A stretch of DNA of 64,000 nucleotides from G965240365 sp965240365. GTDB lineage: Bacteria > Pseudomonadota > Gammaproteobacteria > Eutrophobiales > Eutrophobiaceae. Position 1 is the stretch's first letter, and each line of letters starts with the position of its first letter. Made by a program: the position numbers and the translations under genes. Of the stretch, positions 51,933 through 60,767 are shown in pieces. The stretch lies in contig OZ251218.1 in the NCBI GenBank assembly GCA_965240365.1, positions 1,364,001 to 1,428,000 on the forward strand. Direction: 5' to 3'. The notes beneath the pieces were generated by a model. That model did no database searches. It saw nothing but the letters and a program-made list of their open reading frames with translations, and was not told the origin of the DNA.

Positions 51933-52681
51933 GCGGCCTCGGTCCCGCTAATCCAGTCATAGCCCTTTTCTTCAAGTTCGAGCGCCAGCCCGGCGCCGCC
52001 GGACTTGATGATCCGGCCATTGCTCAGCACATGCACCTGATCCGGCTTGATATAATCAAGCAGGCGCTGATAATGCGTGACCAGCACAAACGCGCGTTCC
52101 TGGCTACGCAGGCTGTTTACGCCTTCGGCCACGATCTTCAGGGCGTCGATATCCAGACCGGAATCGGTTTCATCAAGGATGGCCAGTTTGGGTTCCAGCA
52201 CGGCCATTTGAAAGATCTCGTTGCGTTTCTTTTCGCCGCCCGAAAAGCCCTCGTTGACCGAGCGGTTCAAGAGCGACTCTTTCATCCTGACCAGCTTCAT
52301 CTTTTGCTTGACCAGGCCCAGAAATTCCACGGCGTCCAGTTCGGGTTCATCGCGCGACTTGCGGATCGCGTTCAGCGCCGCCTTCAATAAGTACACATTA
52401 TTCACACCGGGGATCTCGACCGGATACTGAAAGGCCAGAAAGATGCCGGCGCAGGCGCGTTCTTCGGGCGACAATTCGAGCAGATCCTGGCCCTCAAACT
52501 CAATACTGCCGCGGCTTAGCGCATAGCCGTCACGGCCGGCAAGCACATTGGCCAGGGTGCTTTTGCCGGAACCGTTCGGCCCCATAATCGCATGCACCTC
52601 GCCGGCCTTGACACTCAAATCCACCCCCCTGAGTATGGCCTTGTCATCCACCGCCACATGCAAATCCAGAATATTCAGCAT
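51929..52681 (-). CDS. sufC: SufC ATPase
   Basis: 250 aa from ATG 52681; an in-frame extension to 52759 runs back into sufB and is unlikely. Walker A GPNGSGKST (about 36-44), signature FSGGEKKRNEI, Walker B AILDETDSGLD and the His switch VTHYQRLL are present. ATP binding drives the conformational change of SufB-SufD. Confidence 0.96.
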   Translation of the reverse strand: MLNILDLHVAVDDKAILRGVDLSVKAGEVHAIMGPNGSGKSTLANVLAGRDGYALSRGSIEFEGQDLLELSPEERACAGIFLAFQYPVEIPGVNNVYLLKAALNAIRKSRDEPELDAVEFLGLVKQKMKLVRMKESLLNRSVNEGFSGGEKKRNEIFQMAVLEPKLAILDETDSGLDIDALKIVAEGVNSLRSQERAFVLVTHYQRLLDYIKPDQVHVLSNGRIIKSGGAGLALELEEKGYDWISGTEAA

Positions 52682-52703
52682 CGTCTTTTCCCGCATAGCG
52701 CCA

Positions 52704-54164
52704 TTAACCGACCGCGCCTTCCAGCGTGACGCCCAGCAGTTTCTGGGCCTCAACCGCAAATTCCATCGGCAGTTCCTTGAAGACCTCCTTGCAGAAGCCG
52801 TTGACGATCATATTGACCGCGTCTTCCTCCTTGAGACCGCGCTGCATGCAGTAAAACAACTGATCCTCGCTGATCTTTGAGGTCGTGGCCTCATGCTCAA
52901 CCGTGGCGGTCGAGTTTTTGGCCTCGATATAGGGGAAGGTATGGGCGCCGCATTGATCGCCCATCAACAGCGAGTCGCACTGCGTGTAGTTACGGGCATT
53001 GGCCGCGCCCTTGCCGATCTTGACCAGACCGCGATAGGCATTTTGCGCGCGCCTGGCCGATATGCCCTTGGCGATGATGGTGCTGCGCGTGTTTTTGCCG
53101 ATATGGATCATCTTGGTGCCGGTGTCGGCCTGTTGATAATTGTTGGCCACCGCGACCGAGTAGAACTCGCCGACGGTGTTATCGCCTCTCAGGATGCAAC
53201 TCGGGTATTTCCAGGTGATCGCCGAACCGGTTTCAACCTGTGTCCAGGAAATCCGGGCGTTATCACCGCGGCAATCGCCCCGCTTGGTCACAAAGTTATA
53301 GATGCCGCCGACCCCGTTTTCATCGCCGGGATACCAGTTCTGAACGGTTGAATATTTGATCTCGGCATCGGCCAGCGCCACCAGTTCGACCACGGCCGCG
53401 TGTAACTGGTTTTCATCACGCATCGGCGCCGTGCAGCCCTCCAGATAACTGACATGGCTGCCTTCTTCGGCCACGATCAGGGTGCGTTCAAACTGGCCGG
53501 TATTGGAGGCATTAATGCGAAAGTAGGTGGAGAGTTCCATCGGGCAACGCACGCCCTTTGGCACATAGCAGAAGGAGCCGTCGGTAAACACGGCGGAATT
53601 CAGCGCGGCAAAATAGTTGTCCCCGACAGGCACCACCGATCCCAGATATTTTTTAACCAGTTCGGGATAATTCTGCACGGCCTCGGAGAAGGAACAGAAG
53701 ATGACGCCGGCATCGGCCAGTTTTTCCTTGAAGGTGGTCGCCACCGAAACGCTGTCGAATACCGCGTCAACCGCCACTCCGGCCAGGAGCTTTTGTTCCT
53801 GCAGGGGAATACCGAGCTTTTCGTAGGTCTCCAGCAGTTTCGGGTCAACTTCATCCAGGCTTTGCGGGCCGTCCTCTTTGGATTTTGGCGCGGCATAATA
53901 GGAAATGGCCTGATAATCGATTGGCTCAATATCCAGCCGGGTCCAGTTCGGCGGCTGCATCGTCAACCATCGCCGGTACGCCTTCAGGCGCCATTGCAGC
54001 AGCCATTCGGGTTCTTCTTTCTTTCTGGAAATATAGCTGATGGTGTCCTCGTTCAGGCCCGGCGGCACGGTATCCATGTCGATATCCGTCACAAAACCGT
54101 GTTCGTACTCCTTGCGGACCAGTTCTTCCATATTGCTTGTCGTTGCTGCCATGATTGCCTCCAT
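52704..54164 (-). CDS. sufB: SufB scaffold subunit
   Basis: 486 aa; a second ATG at 54152 is an equally plausible start. Conserved features are KLGIPLQEQKLLAGVAVDAV, GDNYFAALNSAVFTDGSF and VEHEATTSKISEDQLFYC, the last containing the cysteine region used as sulfur acceptor/cluster ligand. It forms the SufBC2D scaffold. Confidence 0.96.
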   Translation of the reverse strand: MEAIMAATTSNMEELVRKEYEHGFVTDIDMDTVPPGLNEDTISYISRKKEEPEWLLQWRLKAYRRWLTMQPPNWTRLDIEPIDYQAISYYAAPKSKEDGPQSLDEVDPKLLETYEKLGIPLQEQKLLAGVAVDAVFDSVSVATTFKEKLADAGVIFCSFSEAVQNYPELVKKYLGSVVPVGDNYFAALNSAVFTDGSFCYVPKGVRCPMELSTYFRINASNTGQFERTLIVAEEGSHVSYLEGCTAPMRDENQLHAAVVELVALADAEIKYSTVQNWYPGDENGVGGIYNFVTKRGDCRGDNARISWTQVETGSAITWKYPSCILRGDNTVGEFYSVAVANNYQQADTGTKMIHIGKNTRSTIIAKGISARRAQNAYRGLVKIGKGAANARNYTQCDSLLMGDQCGAHTFPYIEAKNSTATVEHEATTSKISEDQLFYCMQRGLKEEDAVNMIVNGFCKEVFKELPMEFAVEAQKLLGVTLEGAVG

Positions 54165-54177
54165 GGTTTGATTACAT

Positions 54178-54519
54178 TTATGCCTGTTTCACGCTGAAGC
54201 TCTCGCCACAGCCACAGGATTCTTCCACATTCGGGTTATAAAACTTAAAGCCGGCATTCAGCCCTTCCCGCACAAAATCGAGCCGGGCGCCGGCCAGATA
54301 CCGCAGACTCTTATCATCAATGACTATCGTGACGCCGTTCGATTCGATCTTGCGATCCCGCGCGTCAAGCTGTTTGGCCGTCTCGATCACATATTGATAA
54401 CCGGAACAACCGGTGGTCTTCACACCCAGACGCAGGCCGATCCCGTCCGTCTCGCGCGCCAGCACCTTTTGCACATGCTTTCTGGCGTTGTCCGTCAATG
54501 TAATGCCTGCTTCGTTCAT
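54178..54519 (-). CDS. sufA: A-type Fe-S carrier (SufA/IscA-like)
   Basis: 113 aa. The three ligand cysteines are in TTGCSGYQYV and SCGCGESFSV. It receives clusters from SufBCD and delivers them to apoproteins. It lies 3 bp after iscR and 13 bp before sufB, so it is firmly in the operon. IscA versus SufA naming is not resolvable from sequence alone. Confidence 0.92.
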   Translation of the reverse strand: MNEAGITLTDNARKHVQKVLARETDGIGLRLGVKTTGCSGYQYVIETAKQLDARDRKIESNGVTIVIDDKSLRYLAGARLDFVREGLNAGFKFYNPNVEESCGCGESFSVKQA

Positions 54520-54522
54520 CTG

Positions 54523-54990
54523 TCAGCGGACCCCGGCCGGCTGCAAGGCCGCGACCACAAACTCCTGCCGCCTGGCGACCCGTTTTACGTTATTGCGCTG
54601 GATCAGGTTTGCCAGGGTCACGCCGTTTAAAAATTCAGAGACATGCAGGTTCAATTCCATCCACAGGTCATGCGTCAGGCAGCGCTCATGCGCCTGACAA
54701 TTCTGCCGGCCGCCACAGCGGGTGACATCGATCGGCTCGTCCACCGCATAGATCACCCTGGCGATCGTAATCTCGTCCGCGGGCTGCGCCAGCCGGTAAC
54801 CGCCGCCCGGCCCGCGCGCGCTCTGAATCAGGCCGCGCCGCCTCAGCTTGCTGAATAACTGCTCAAGATACGTCAGGGAAATGTCCTGCCGTTGCGAGAT
54901 GCCCGCCAGGCTCACCGGCCCCTCCGCGTCATGCAGGGCCAGATCCAGTATCGCGGTCACGGCGTAGCGGCCTTTGGTCGTCAATTTCAT
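54523..54990 (-). CDS. iscR: IscR-type Rrf2 regulator of Fe-S assembly
   Basis: 155 aa from ATG 54990 (MKLTTKGRYAVTAILDLALH); a longer open frame upstream covers the promoter. The Rrf2 winged helix is followed by the cluster motif CGGRQNCQAHERCLTH, with three cysteines spaced CX5CX5C and a His two residues later, exactly the IscR pattern. Holo-IscR represses its own promoter when clusters are abundant. Type 1 sites lie just upstream. Confidence 0.93.
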   Translation of the reverse strand: MKLTTKGRYAVTAILDLALHDAEGPVSLAGISQRQDISLTYLEQLFSKLRRRGLIQSARGPGGGYRLAQPADEITIARVIYAVDEPIDVTRCGGRQNCQAHERCLTHDLWMELNLHVSEFLNGVTLANLIQRNNVKRVARRQEFVVAALQPAGVR

Positions 54991-55034
54991 TTTATTCCGC
55001 AAATATTGCAAATATGGGCCTGTTTGAGCGCGTA

Positions 55035-55062
55035 ACTTTACATAACCGAGTAAATCAGTCAA
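55035..55062 (-). promoter_or_regulatory. Promoter of the iscR-suf operon
   Basis: On the minus strand TTGACT (55057-55062), a 16-bp spacer and TAAAGT (55035-55040). The -35 lies inside the proximal IscR site, so binding would block polymerase. The -10 is weak. Confidence 0.55.
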
Positions 55063-55066
55063 CTTT
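55042..55066 (-). promoter_or_regulatory. IscR type 1 site, proximal
   Basis: The minus strand reads TTGACTGATTTACTCGGTTAT within this span and fits the type 1 consensus YYGACTRWWWYAGTCRRSTAT at nearly every position. Confidence 0.65.
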
Positions 55067-55092
55067 TTAATTGACAAAATTAGTCAGGAATA
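55067..55092 (+). promoter_or_regulatory. IscR type 1 site, distal
   Basis: The plus strand reads TTGACAAAATTAGTCAGG within this span, with the GAC and AGTC half-sites spaced as in the consensus. It abuts the proximal site, giving the tandem arrangement known at the E. coli iscR promoter. Confidence 0.6.
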
Positions 55093-55157
55093 GCGCATAA
55101 AGAATTACTTCAATAAATTCAATGAGTTGCTGCATTTAAGAAAACCTGGACAGGTAT

Positions 55158-55379
55158 TCAGGCGGCCAGACGGACGACCAATTGCACCAGCGCGAACAGG
55201 CCGATGAGTAATATCAGGACCAGGATAAAGCCGGTAATGACGTATATTTTGATGCCGTATTTTTCGATGTACTGCTCATCCCGATCCATATTGGCCTTTG
55301 ATTGCACGCCAAAAAACGAGGCCAGCAGACTGTGCACGATTTGCAGGAGGGACGGCTCTTTGGGCGCCGGTTTTTTCAA
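55158..55379 (-). CDS. DUF2970 small membrane protein
   Basis: 73 aa. An amphipathic N-terminal part with SLLASFFGVQSKANMDRD precedes one membrane helix (VITGFILVLILLIGLFALV). This is the DUF2970 pattern. Function is unknown. It lies upstream of the iscR promoter on the same strand, with the repeat gap 5' of it. Confidence 0.82.
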   Translation of the reverse strand: MKKPAPKEPSLLQIVHSLLASFFGVQSKANMDRDEQYIEKYGIKIYVITGFILVLILLIGLFALVQLVVRLAA

Positions 55380-55468
55380 GATTGGGCCTCTATGGTGGTT
55401 AAGTGGTTTGTATGGTTATTTTTTGAAATAGTATAACAGGATAGACTTTGATTGAGTAACGTCATTTT

Positions 55469-55533
55469 GTCATTCCCGCCAGGGCGGGAATGGCTTGTAT
55501 AAACCACTGGATTCCGGCTTTCGCCGGAATGAC
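55469..55533. repeat. 65-bp double-hairpin repeat
   Basis: Full copy between the DUF2970 gene and the IS1111-like element, with stems ATTCCCGCC/GGCGGGAAT and ATTCCGGC/GCCGGAAT. Confidence 0.85.
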
Positions 55534-55599
55534 AACGGGGGCTGTTGGATGCTCTTTCGCTAGCCTATATGTACACCTCGTAGTTTGCAAGCTGATTAT

Positions 55600-55812
55600 T
55601 CAGTAACAGTTAAAATAAGACTGCGTACGTATATCCGGCCTCTGTGTTGGGGAATCATTGTCCCCGGGCCTCAATGAGAACCGCGCCCCTGTCGCTCTAT
55701 CGTGCCTTCGGGCTTTTAAGCCCAGGCGGGCCTGCCAGCGTTTCAGGGGCCGGTCTAACCTGTTACTTCATATCTTCATCGCAACCTATGGTAGGTACGT
55801 TCTACTCCTGTC
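55600..55812 (-). ncRNA. Candidate bridge/seek RNA region of the IS1111-group element
   Basis: About 210 bp directly 3' of the transposase has no ORF and contains several stems, including GGGCTT-TT-AAGCCC near 55710. IS1111-group elements encode their guide RNA between the transposase stop and the element end. Location fits; exact ends and loops were not established. Confidence 0.35.
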
Positions 55813-56845
55813 TCAAGCCGGCCGGTACTCGGCGCCGTGATACAGCATTGACCAGATGATGCGGGCCAGTTTGTTGGCCACGGCCACCGCCGCCTTATGC
55901 TTGCCGGCACGGGCCATAACCTGTCTGGCCCAACGCGACAGCCGGTCTTCACTGCGGTCGGCATAGCGCAAGACCGACCAGGCCCCCTGGACGAGCAGGC
56001 GGCGCAGATACCGGTTACCCCGCTTGGTAATCCCTCCCAGCCGTTGGCGGCCGCCACTGGAGTGCTCTCTGGGCACCAGCCCCAGATTGGCCGCATAGTG
56101 GCGCCCATTCTTGTAGTTTCGGCCATTCCCCACCATGGCCGCCTGCCTGCAGCAGGCAGGCGGCCGCACTGGCAATCAGTGGCCCCACCCCCTTGATGCC
56201 CGTCAGACGCCGCGCCGACTCATCCTGCTTGACCTGGGCCTTAATATCTTCCTCCAACTCCGCAATACGCGCATCCAGCGCCTGCCATTCGGCCCACTGC
56301 ATGCCGAGATAGCGGCGGGCCATGACCGTCAAGCCATGCTCACCGTCTTCCAGCAAGGCCGGCAGCGCCCGTTCCAGCGCCCCCTTCCCCTGGGGCACCA
56401 CCACGCCATACTCCCGCAACAACCCCCGAATTTGATTCACCAACCGGGTACGCCCGCCCACGGCCTGCTCACGCAGCCGGTGCGCCAGCAGCCGGTCGGT
56501 CTGCTCAACACTGCGAGGCATAACACACCGCAACTCAGGACGACCAGCCGCCTCACAAATCGCCAGAGCATCATGACGGTCGGTCTTGTTCCCCTTGACA
56601 AACGGCTTCACATGCTGTGGCGGAATCAGCTTCACCTCATAGCCCCGCTTCTGCAACTCACGTCCCCAGTAATTCGACCCCCCGCACGCCTCCATCGCCA
56701 CCACCGCATCCGGGTAACGGCTCACAAAGGACAGCAGACCCGCACGCCGTATCGTCCGGTTAAACACCGGCTTGCCAGCCTGATTCACTCCACATACCTG
56801 AAAAATAGTCTTTGCCAAATCAATACCAATTAGAGTAACTTTCAT
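55813..56845 (-). pseudogene. IS110-family (IS1111-group) transposase broken by one 19-bp palindrome
   Basis: From ATG 56845 (MKVTLIGIDLAKTIFQVCGV). The DEDD RuvC-like domain includes VVAMEACGGSNYWGREL and KTDRHDALAIC. The C-terminal Tnp20 domain with the serine region HSSGGRQRLGGITKRG follows in a second frame. The frame break coincides with the palindrome at 56142-56160. Removing 19 bp gives GPLIASAAAAMVGNGRNYKN in frame, and no other lesion is evident. An inverted pair GGACACCTCTT (56849-56859) and AAGAGGTGTCC (56915-56925) lies 5' of the gene and is probably subterminal sequence of the element. Confidence 0.85.
56142..56160. repeat. 19-bp palindrome inserted in the IS1111-group transposase
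   Basis: CCTGCCTGCAGCAGGCAGG on the plus strand, flanked by GGCCG and CGGCC. The reconstructed target GGCCGCGGCC is a perfect palindrome. Confidence 0.9.
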
Positions 56846-56932
56846 CTCGGACACCTCTTTTGTGCATTTAGGTTAATTGAAAACTTCATTTTGGCGCTTC
56901 AGACGCCGCGCAACAAGAGGTGTCCATCTCAT

Positions 56933-57053
56933 CCTGCCTGTAGCAGGCAGGCCGGAATGGCGGCAAAGAAGTCATTTTCTGTAATGTCGTCATTCCAGCG
57001 AAAGCTGGAATCCAGTGCTGTATGTAATACATTCCCGCGTCAGGGGGAATGAC
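56933..57053. repeat. Palindrome plus 65-bp double hairpin
   Basis: The palindrome variant CCTGCCTGTAGCAGGCAGG (56933-56951) is followed by a 65-bp unit at 56989-57053 whose second hairpin is diverged. They fill the gap between the IS element and the adenosyltransferase. Confidence 0.8.
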
Positions 57054-57092
57054 AACAGGAACGGGTTTATATTATTCCGGCCTGCCCACCGG

Positions 57093-57647
57093 TCAGACCG
57101 ACCTTTTAAGCCGCTCGCTGTCCCAGAAGATTTCCCCGCCGCCCTGATTCAGGTGTCTGGCCAGCACAAACAGCAGATCGGATAAACGGTTGATATAGCG
57201 CAAGGTTTCGGGATTCAGATATTCCGAGTGGCCCATTTTCACCATCGAGCGCTCCGCGCGGCGGCAGACGCTGCGGGCCAGATGACAGATAGAGGCCGGC
57301 ATCGAGCCGCCCGGCAGGATAAATTCCTTGAGCGCGGGCAACTCTTCATTATAGACATCGATCAACTGCTCCAGCCGTTCCACGCAGACCGGCTCAATGA
57401 CCGCGTTGCCGGGCAGCGCCATTTCAGCGCCGATGTCGAATAAACGATGTTGTATGTTCAGCAAATAACCGGCCACATCATCGGCCACGCCACCGGCCAG
57501 CAGCACGCCCAGCAGGCTGTTCAACTCGTCAATATCGCCCATGACCCGCACCCGGACGGCCGACTTGTCAACCCGCTCGCCCCCGGCCAGGCCGGTGCTG
57601 CCGTCGTCGCCGGTTTTGGTATAGATCCGGGTGAGCCGCTTGCTCAT
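57093..57647 (-). CDS. pduO: PduO-type ATP:cob(I)alamin adenosyltransferase
   Basis: 184 aa. The N-terminal ATP motif TKTGDDGSTGLAGGERVDK and the conserved ERSMVKMGH and YINRLSDLLFVLAR segments mark the PduO/MMAB family rather than CobA. It makes adenosylcobalamin from reduced corrinoid in the cytoplasm. It lies 42 bp after btuB on the same strand and so is likely under the same riboswitch. Confidence 0.93.
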   Translation of the reverse strand: MSKRLTRIYTKTGDDGSTGLAGGERVDKSAVRVRVMGDIDELNSLLGVLLAGGVADDVAGYLLNIQHRLFDIGAEMALPGNAVIEPVCVERLEQLIDVYNEELPALKEFILPGGSMPASICHLARSVCRRAERSMVKMGHSEYLNPETLRYINRLSDLLFVLARHLNQGGGEIFWDSERLKRSV

Positions 57648-57689
57648 GGCCGAACACCCCGGCCATAGCGCGCCCGCGGCGCCATCGCC

Positions 57690-59513
57690 TCAAAAATTCT
57701 GATACTGAAAGGACAGGAAAACATTGCGGCCCAGGGCATTGTAAGTGGCAACCGTCTCATAGTCTTTATCCAGCAGATTACCCACCTTTGCGCGGATGGA
57801 AAAGTGTTTAGTGATTCGATACTCGGCGGTCATGTCAACCGTGACAAAGCCGCTGGTCTTGACGGTATTGGCGGTGTTGTCAAACCGATCGCCGCGCGCA
57901 TTAACACGCCCGCCCAACTGCCATTTATCAAGATTATAGTATAAATCATAAGTCAGATTTTTCTTTGCCCTGCGCGCCAGACGCCGGCCGGTTGATTTAT
58001 CCTCGGGATCCAGCAAATCAAAGACCAGCGAACTGCTCCAGTTCTGCCACTTAAAATTAAGCCTGCCCTCAAGGCCGGTTATGCGGGCCGCGGCGGTATT
58101 GGCAGCGGCAAATCTCCCGCCGGCAAACGTAAAGCCTATCAGGTTTTCTATTTCCGTATGATAAACGCGCAATCCCCAGTCGCCGAGCGCATGTAGCCCG
58201 CCCGTGCCCAGTTCAAATGATTCCGAGGACTCCGGTTTGAGGTTCGGCGTGCCGAAACCCGGAAAGTAGAGTTCATTAAACGAGGGGGTTTTGAAGGCCG
58301 TGCCATAAGAGGCATAGACATTCATGTCATTCATGAATTGATAGCGCCAGCCGACAGCGCCCGTCAGCGCGTCGCCGAAGGCCTGGTTTCTATCCGCGCG
58401 CAGGGAGGCCGTCAGGCGGCTGCCGCCGATCGCGCCGAGATATTGCGTATAAACGCCATAATTATCACGGCGCCGCTCGACATAGGACGTGGTGCCGCTC
58501 ACCTGATCATCGCGGTAATCAAGGCCCAGGGTGACTAAATGATCCGGGTTCAGGGCAAAATCACTCTGCATGGAAGCCTGTAATCGTTTGGTATTGAAAA
58601 CGCTGTCGGGCAAGATGGGCGCTACCGTGTCCAGAGAAGTCGATTCATCGCGGCTCTCGCCGAGTCGGAAGCTCAGCTTCCAGAAATCCAGCGGCTTGAG
58701 CGACAGGGCGCCGCCGATCACCCGCTGTTTGAAATCCATCTCATCCTTGGCGGCCGGGCTTACAAAGGACGGGTCAAACTGGGTATTGCCCGTGGCTTGC
58801 AGGATAGACAGATCAAGCTCGGCCTCGTTGGCAAACTGATACCCGCCTCTCAGGCTAAAGGAAAGATTGTCGTAACCATCGCGATCTTTGGACTTGGCGT
58901 CCGGGCTGGGTGACCTTGCGTCAATACCGCCGGTGTCAAAATAATCCACGGCGCCGCTGTAATAAAAGCGATCAAGGCTGCCGCTGGTCGCGGCGGAAGC
59001 CCGGTAGGTCGCCTCCGTGCCGAACCCCGCGCTCAGCGAGTAACGCCTTTGGTCGGACCCCCTGCGGGTAAAAATCTGGATCACGCCGCCCAGCGCGTCG
59101 GAACCCCACATACTCGAACGCGGCCCGCGGATGATCTCAATGCGCTCGATCAGGCCCACCGGTATCAATGGAAAGGCGGGCGTCCCGACCGTGGCCGATC
59201 CAACGCGGACGCCGTCAATGATGAGCAGCAGATGATCCGACTCCGTGCCGCGCATCCGCACGCCGCTCACCTTGCCATAGCCGCCGCTGTTGGTCACATC
59301 AATGCCGGACACGCCGCTCAACAACTCTTCCAGGCTCTTGACCTGCAGGCGTTCAATATCCGCCCGCTTCAACACCGTTGCGGCAAGCGGCAGCTTGTTC
59401 TGGGCAACGGGTGTGCGCGTGCCGGTTACAATAATTTCATCAGCGGGCATCTGGGCCTGAACCGGGCCGGCCGCCAACAGACATAAAACAATGATTACGG
59501 GCTTTATTTTCAT
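57690..59513 (-). CDS. btuB: TonB-dependent vitamin B12 receptor BtuB
   Basis: 607 aa. Signal peptide residues 1-20 end VQAQ. The TonB box region DEIIVTGTR is followed by the plug (VLKRADIERLQVKSLEELL, GVRMRGTESDHLLLIIDG) and a 22-strand barrel ending in a terminal Phe (FLSFQYQNF), required for outer-membrane insertion. Length matches BtuB. It imports cobalamin across the outer membrane. It is preceded by a cobalamin riboswitch. Confidence 0.93.
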   Translation of the reverse strand: MKIKPVIIVLCLLAAGPVQAQMPADEIIVTGTRTPVAQNKLPLAATVLKRADIERLQVKSLEELLSGVSGIDVTNSGGYGKVSGVRMRGTESDHLLLIIDGVRVGSATVGTPAFPLIPVGLIERIEIIRGPRSSMWGSDALGGVIQIFTRRGSDQRRYSLSAGFGTEATYRASAATSGSLDRFYYSGAVDYFDTGGIDARSPSPDAKSKDRDGYDNLSFSLRGGYQFANEAELDLSILQATGNTQFDPSFVSPAAKDEMDFKQRVIGGALSLKPLDFWKLSFRLGESRDESTSLDTVAPILPDSVFNTKRLQASMQSDFALNPDHLVTLGLDYRDDQVSGTTSYVERRRDNYGVYTQYLGAIGGSRLTASLRADRNQAFGDALTGAVGWRYQFMNDMNVYASYGTAFKTPSFNELYFPGFGTPNLKPESSESFELGTGGLHALGDWGLRVYHTEIENLIGFTFAGGRFAAANTAAARITGLEGRLNFKWQNWSSSLVFDLLDPEDKSTGRRLARRAKKNLTYDLYYNLDKWQLGGRVNARGDRFDNTANTVKTSGFVTVDMTAEYRITKHFSIRAKVGNLLDKDYETVATYNALGRNVFLSFQYQNF

Positions 59514-59764
59514 TAGATTTCCTCCACGGGATTAAGGCAGAGGAGGGAAACCCGGCAAGAGAGACCCCGACAAGAGTAGCGCATGGGCAAGCCCTGAAAA
59601 ACGCGCGGCCGGGTCATTACCACGGGGGAATGACAACATAAGGCGTGATACCGGCAAGGCTGTTCCGGCCTTCACTGACAACGACCATACGACTCTTTCA
59701 GGGCTTCCTCAATAAAAAGGCACAGGGAAGCCTCTCAGGATCGCCCTCCGCAATTCCGATATAT

Positions 59765-59940
59765 AAAAATTATAAAGGCCGGTCTCCGGGCTGATGGGTA
59801 TTTGTCTTCACAAACAAATTTCCGGGCGCCTTCCCATGCCAAAGGCACAGTGGCATCTCGCCCGGGTCTAAACCAATCACCGTTGCGGGGGCAGCGCCAG
59901 ATTTGAAAGTTCCGCTCTCTTGACCAAAACCGATGAGCCT
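59765..59940 (-). promoter_or_regulatory. Cobalamin riboswitch upstream of btuB
   Basis: The minus strand contains the class hallmarks in order: GCGCTGCCCCCGCAACGGTG, then GATGCCACTG...CATGGGAAGGCG, and the B12 box AGCCCGGAGACCGGCC near 59776-59793. It lies about 250 nt before the btuB start. Binding of coenzyme B12 would shut off btuB and the adenosyltransferase. The leader between riboswitch and start (59514-59764) holds a four-hairpin MITE end fragment near 59700-59735. Confidence 0.9.
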
Positions 59941-60042
59941 TTCTCACTGACTTCCCGTTAATCTGATTACTTTGGTCTGAATAATCAAAAACCTCTATAA
60001 CGGCCCAAAGTCTATAGCCGGCCGCGGAAATGTCAAATCAAC

Positions 60043-60070
60043 TTGACTGTCTCTGCGCAGCCCGTACACT
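60043..60070 (+). promoter_or_regulatory. Candidate promoter for the BtuM-like gene
   Basis: TTGACT (60043-60048), a 16-bp spacer and TACACT (60065-60070), 48 bp before ATG 60118. No second B12 element is seen on this strand. Confidence 0.45.
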
Positions 60071-60117
60071 TTGATTCTTACCCGAGGCTTTTCAGGGAAA
60101 CCCCGAAAAAATCCGCT

Positions 60118-60726
60118 ATGCCTGTCAAAAACAACACCAATAACGCCGCGCTGTCGAAAAATGCGCTCATCATTGCCGTATTGCTGGCCTTGCTCATGGT
60201 CACGACCCGGCCCCACGCCATCGGCGCGCTGACGCACCTGCCGGACGCCTCCATCGCCATATTCTTTGCGGCCGGGTTTTATCTCGGCCGCTATCTGTTA
60301 TTTGCCTTTTATTTTTCACTCGCCGTGCTGCTGGATTTTCTTTCCATTACCGCCGGCGGCGTGAGCAGTTTTTGCGTGACGCCGGCTTACGGATTCCTGC
60401 TTCCGACCTATGCCGTTGCCTGGCAAGCCGGCATAATGTTTAAAAAACACTATGCCCTGACCTGGCGTTCGGCAATGCTATTCGCGGCTTTTGCCTTTAT
60501 CTCGGCGAGTGTCGCCTTTATTATCTCAAATGGCAGCTTTTATCTGCTCTCAGACTATTATGACGGGCAAAACTGGGCCGAATACTGGCGCGGCTTTGGC
60601 CTCTATTACCCCTACTACGTGAGTTCGGCTTCTGCCTACATCGCGGCGCTTGGCGCCATTCATCTCGGCCTGTATTACCTCAACAAAACTCCCGAACCAG
60701 ACCGGACTGAATACAGGGACGCCTGA
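60118..60726 (+). CDS. btuM: BtuM-like predicted cobalamin transporter
   Basis: 202 aa from ATG 60118; an upstream in-frame start is unlikely. Six hydrophobic segments are predicted. Motifs TRPHAIG, LPDASIAIFFAAGFYLG and GGVSSFCVTPAYGFLLPTYA resemble BtuM, the solitary ECF S-component-like B12 transporter. The only cysteine, C86, sits where BtuM has its cobalt-coordinating, decyanating Cys80 (recalled from the Thiobacillus protein). Context with btuB, PduO and CobC supports inner-membrane B12 uptake. Confidence 0.7.
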   Translation: MPVKNNTNNAALSKNALIIAVLLALLMVTTRPHAIGALTHLPDASIAIFFAAGFYLGRYLLFAFYFSLAVLLDFLSITAGGVSSFCVTPAYGFLLPTYAVAWQAGIMFKKHYALTWRSAMLFAAFAFISASVAFIISNGSFYLLSDYYDGQNWAEYWRGFGLYYPYYVSSASAYIAALGAIHLGLYYLNKTPEPDRTEYRDA

Positions 60727-60767
60727 ACCGGCCCCTGCCGCGGCGGCCGCGGCAAGCCGGAAAAGAG

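Noticed and set aside
59941..60042. A second cobalamin riboswitch on the plus strand for the BtuM-like gene
   Set aside because: No B12 box or core motif is found on that strand between 59941 and 60117.
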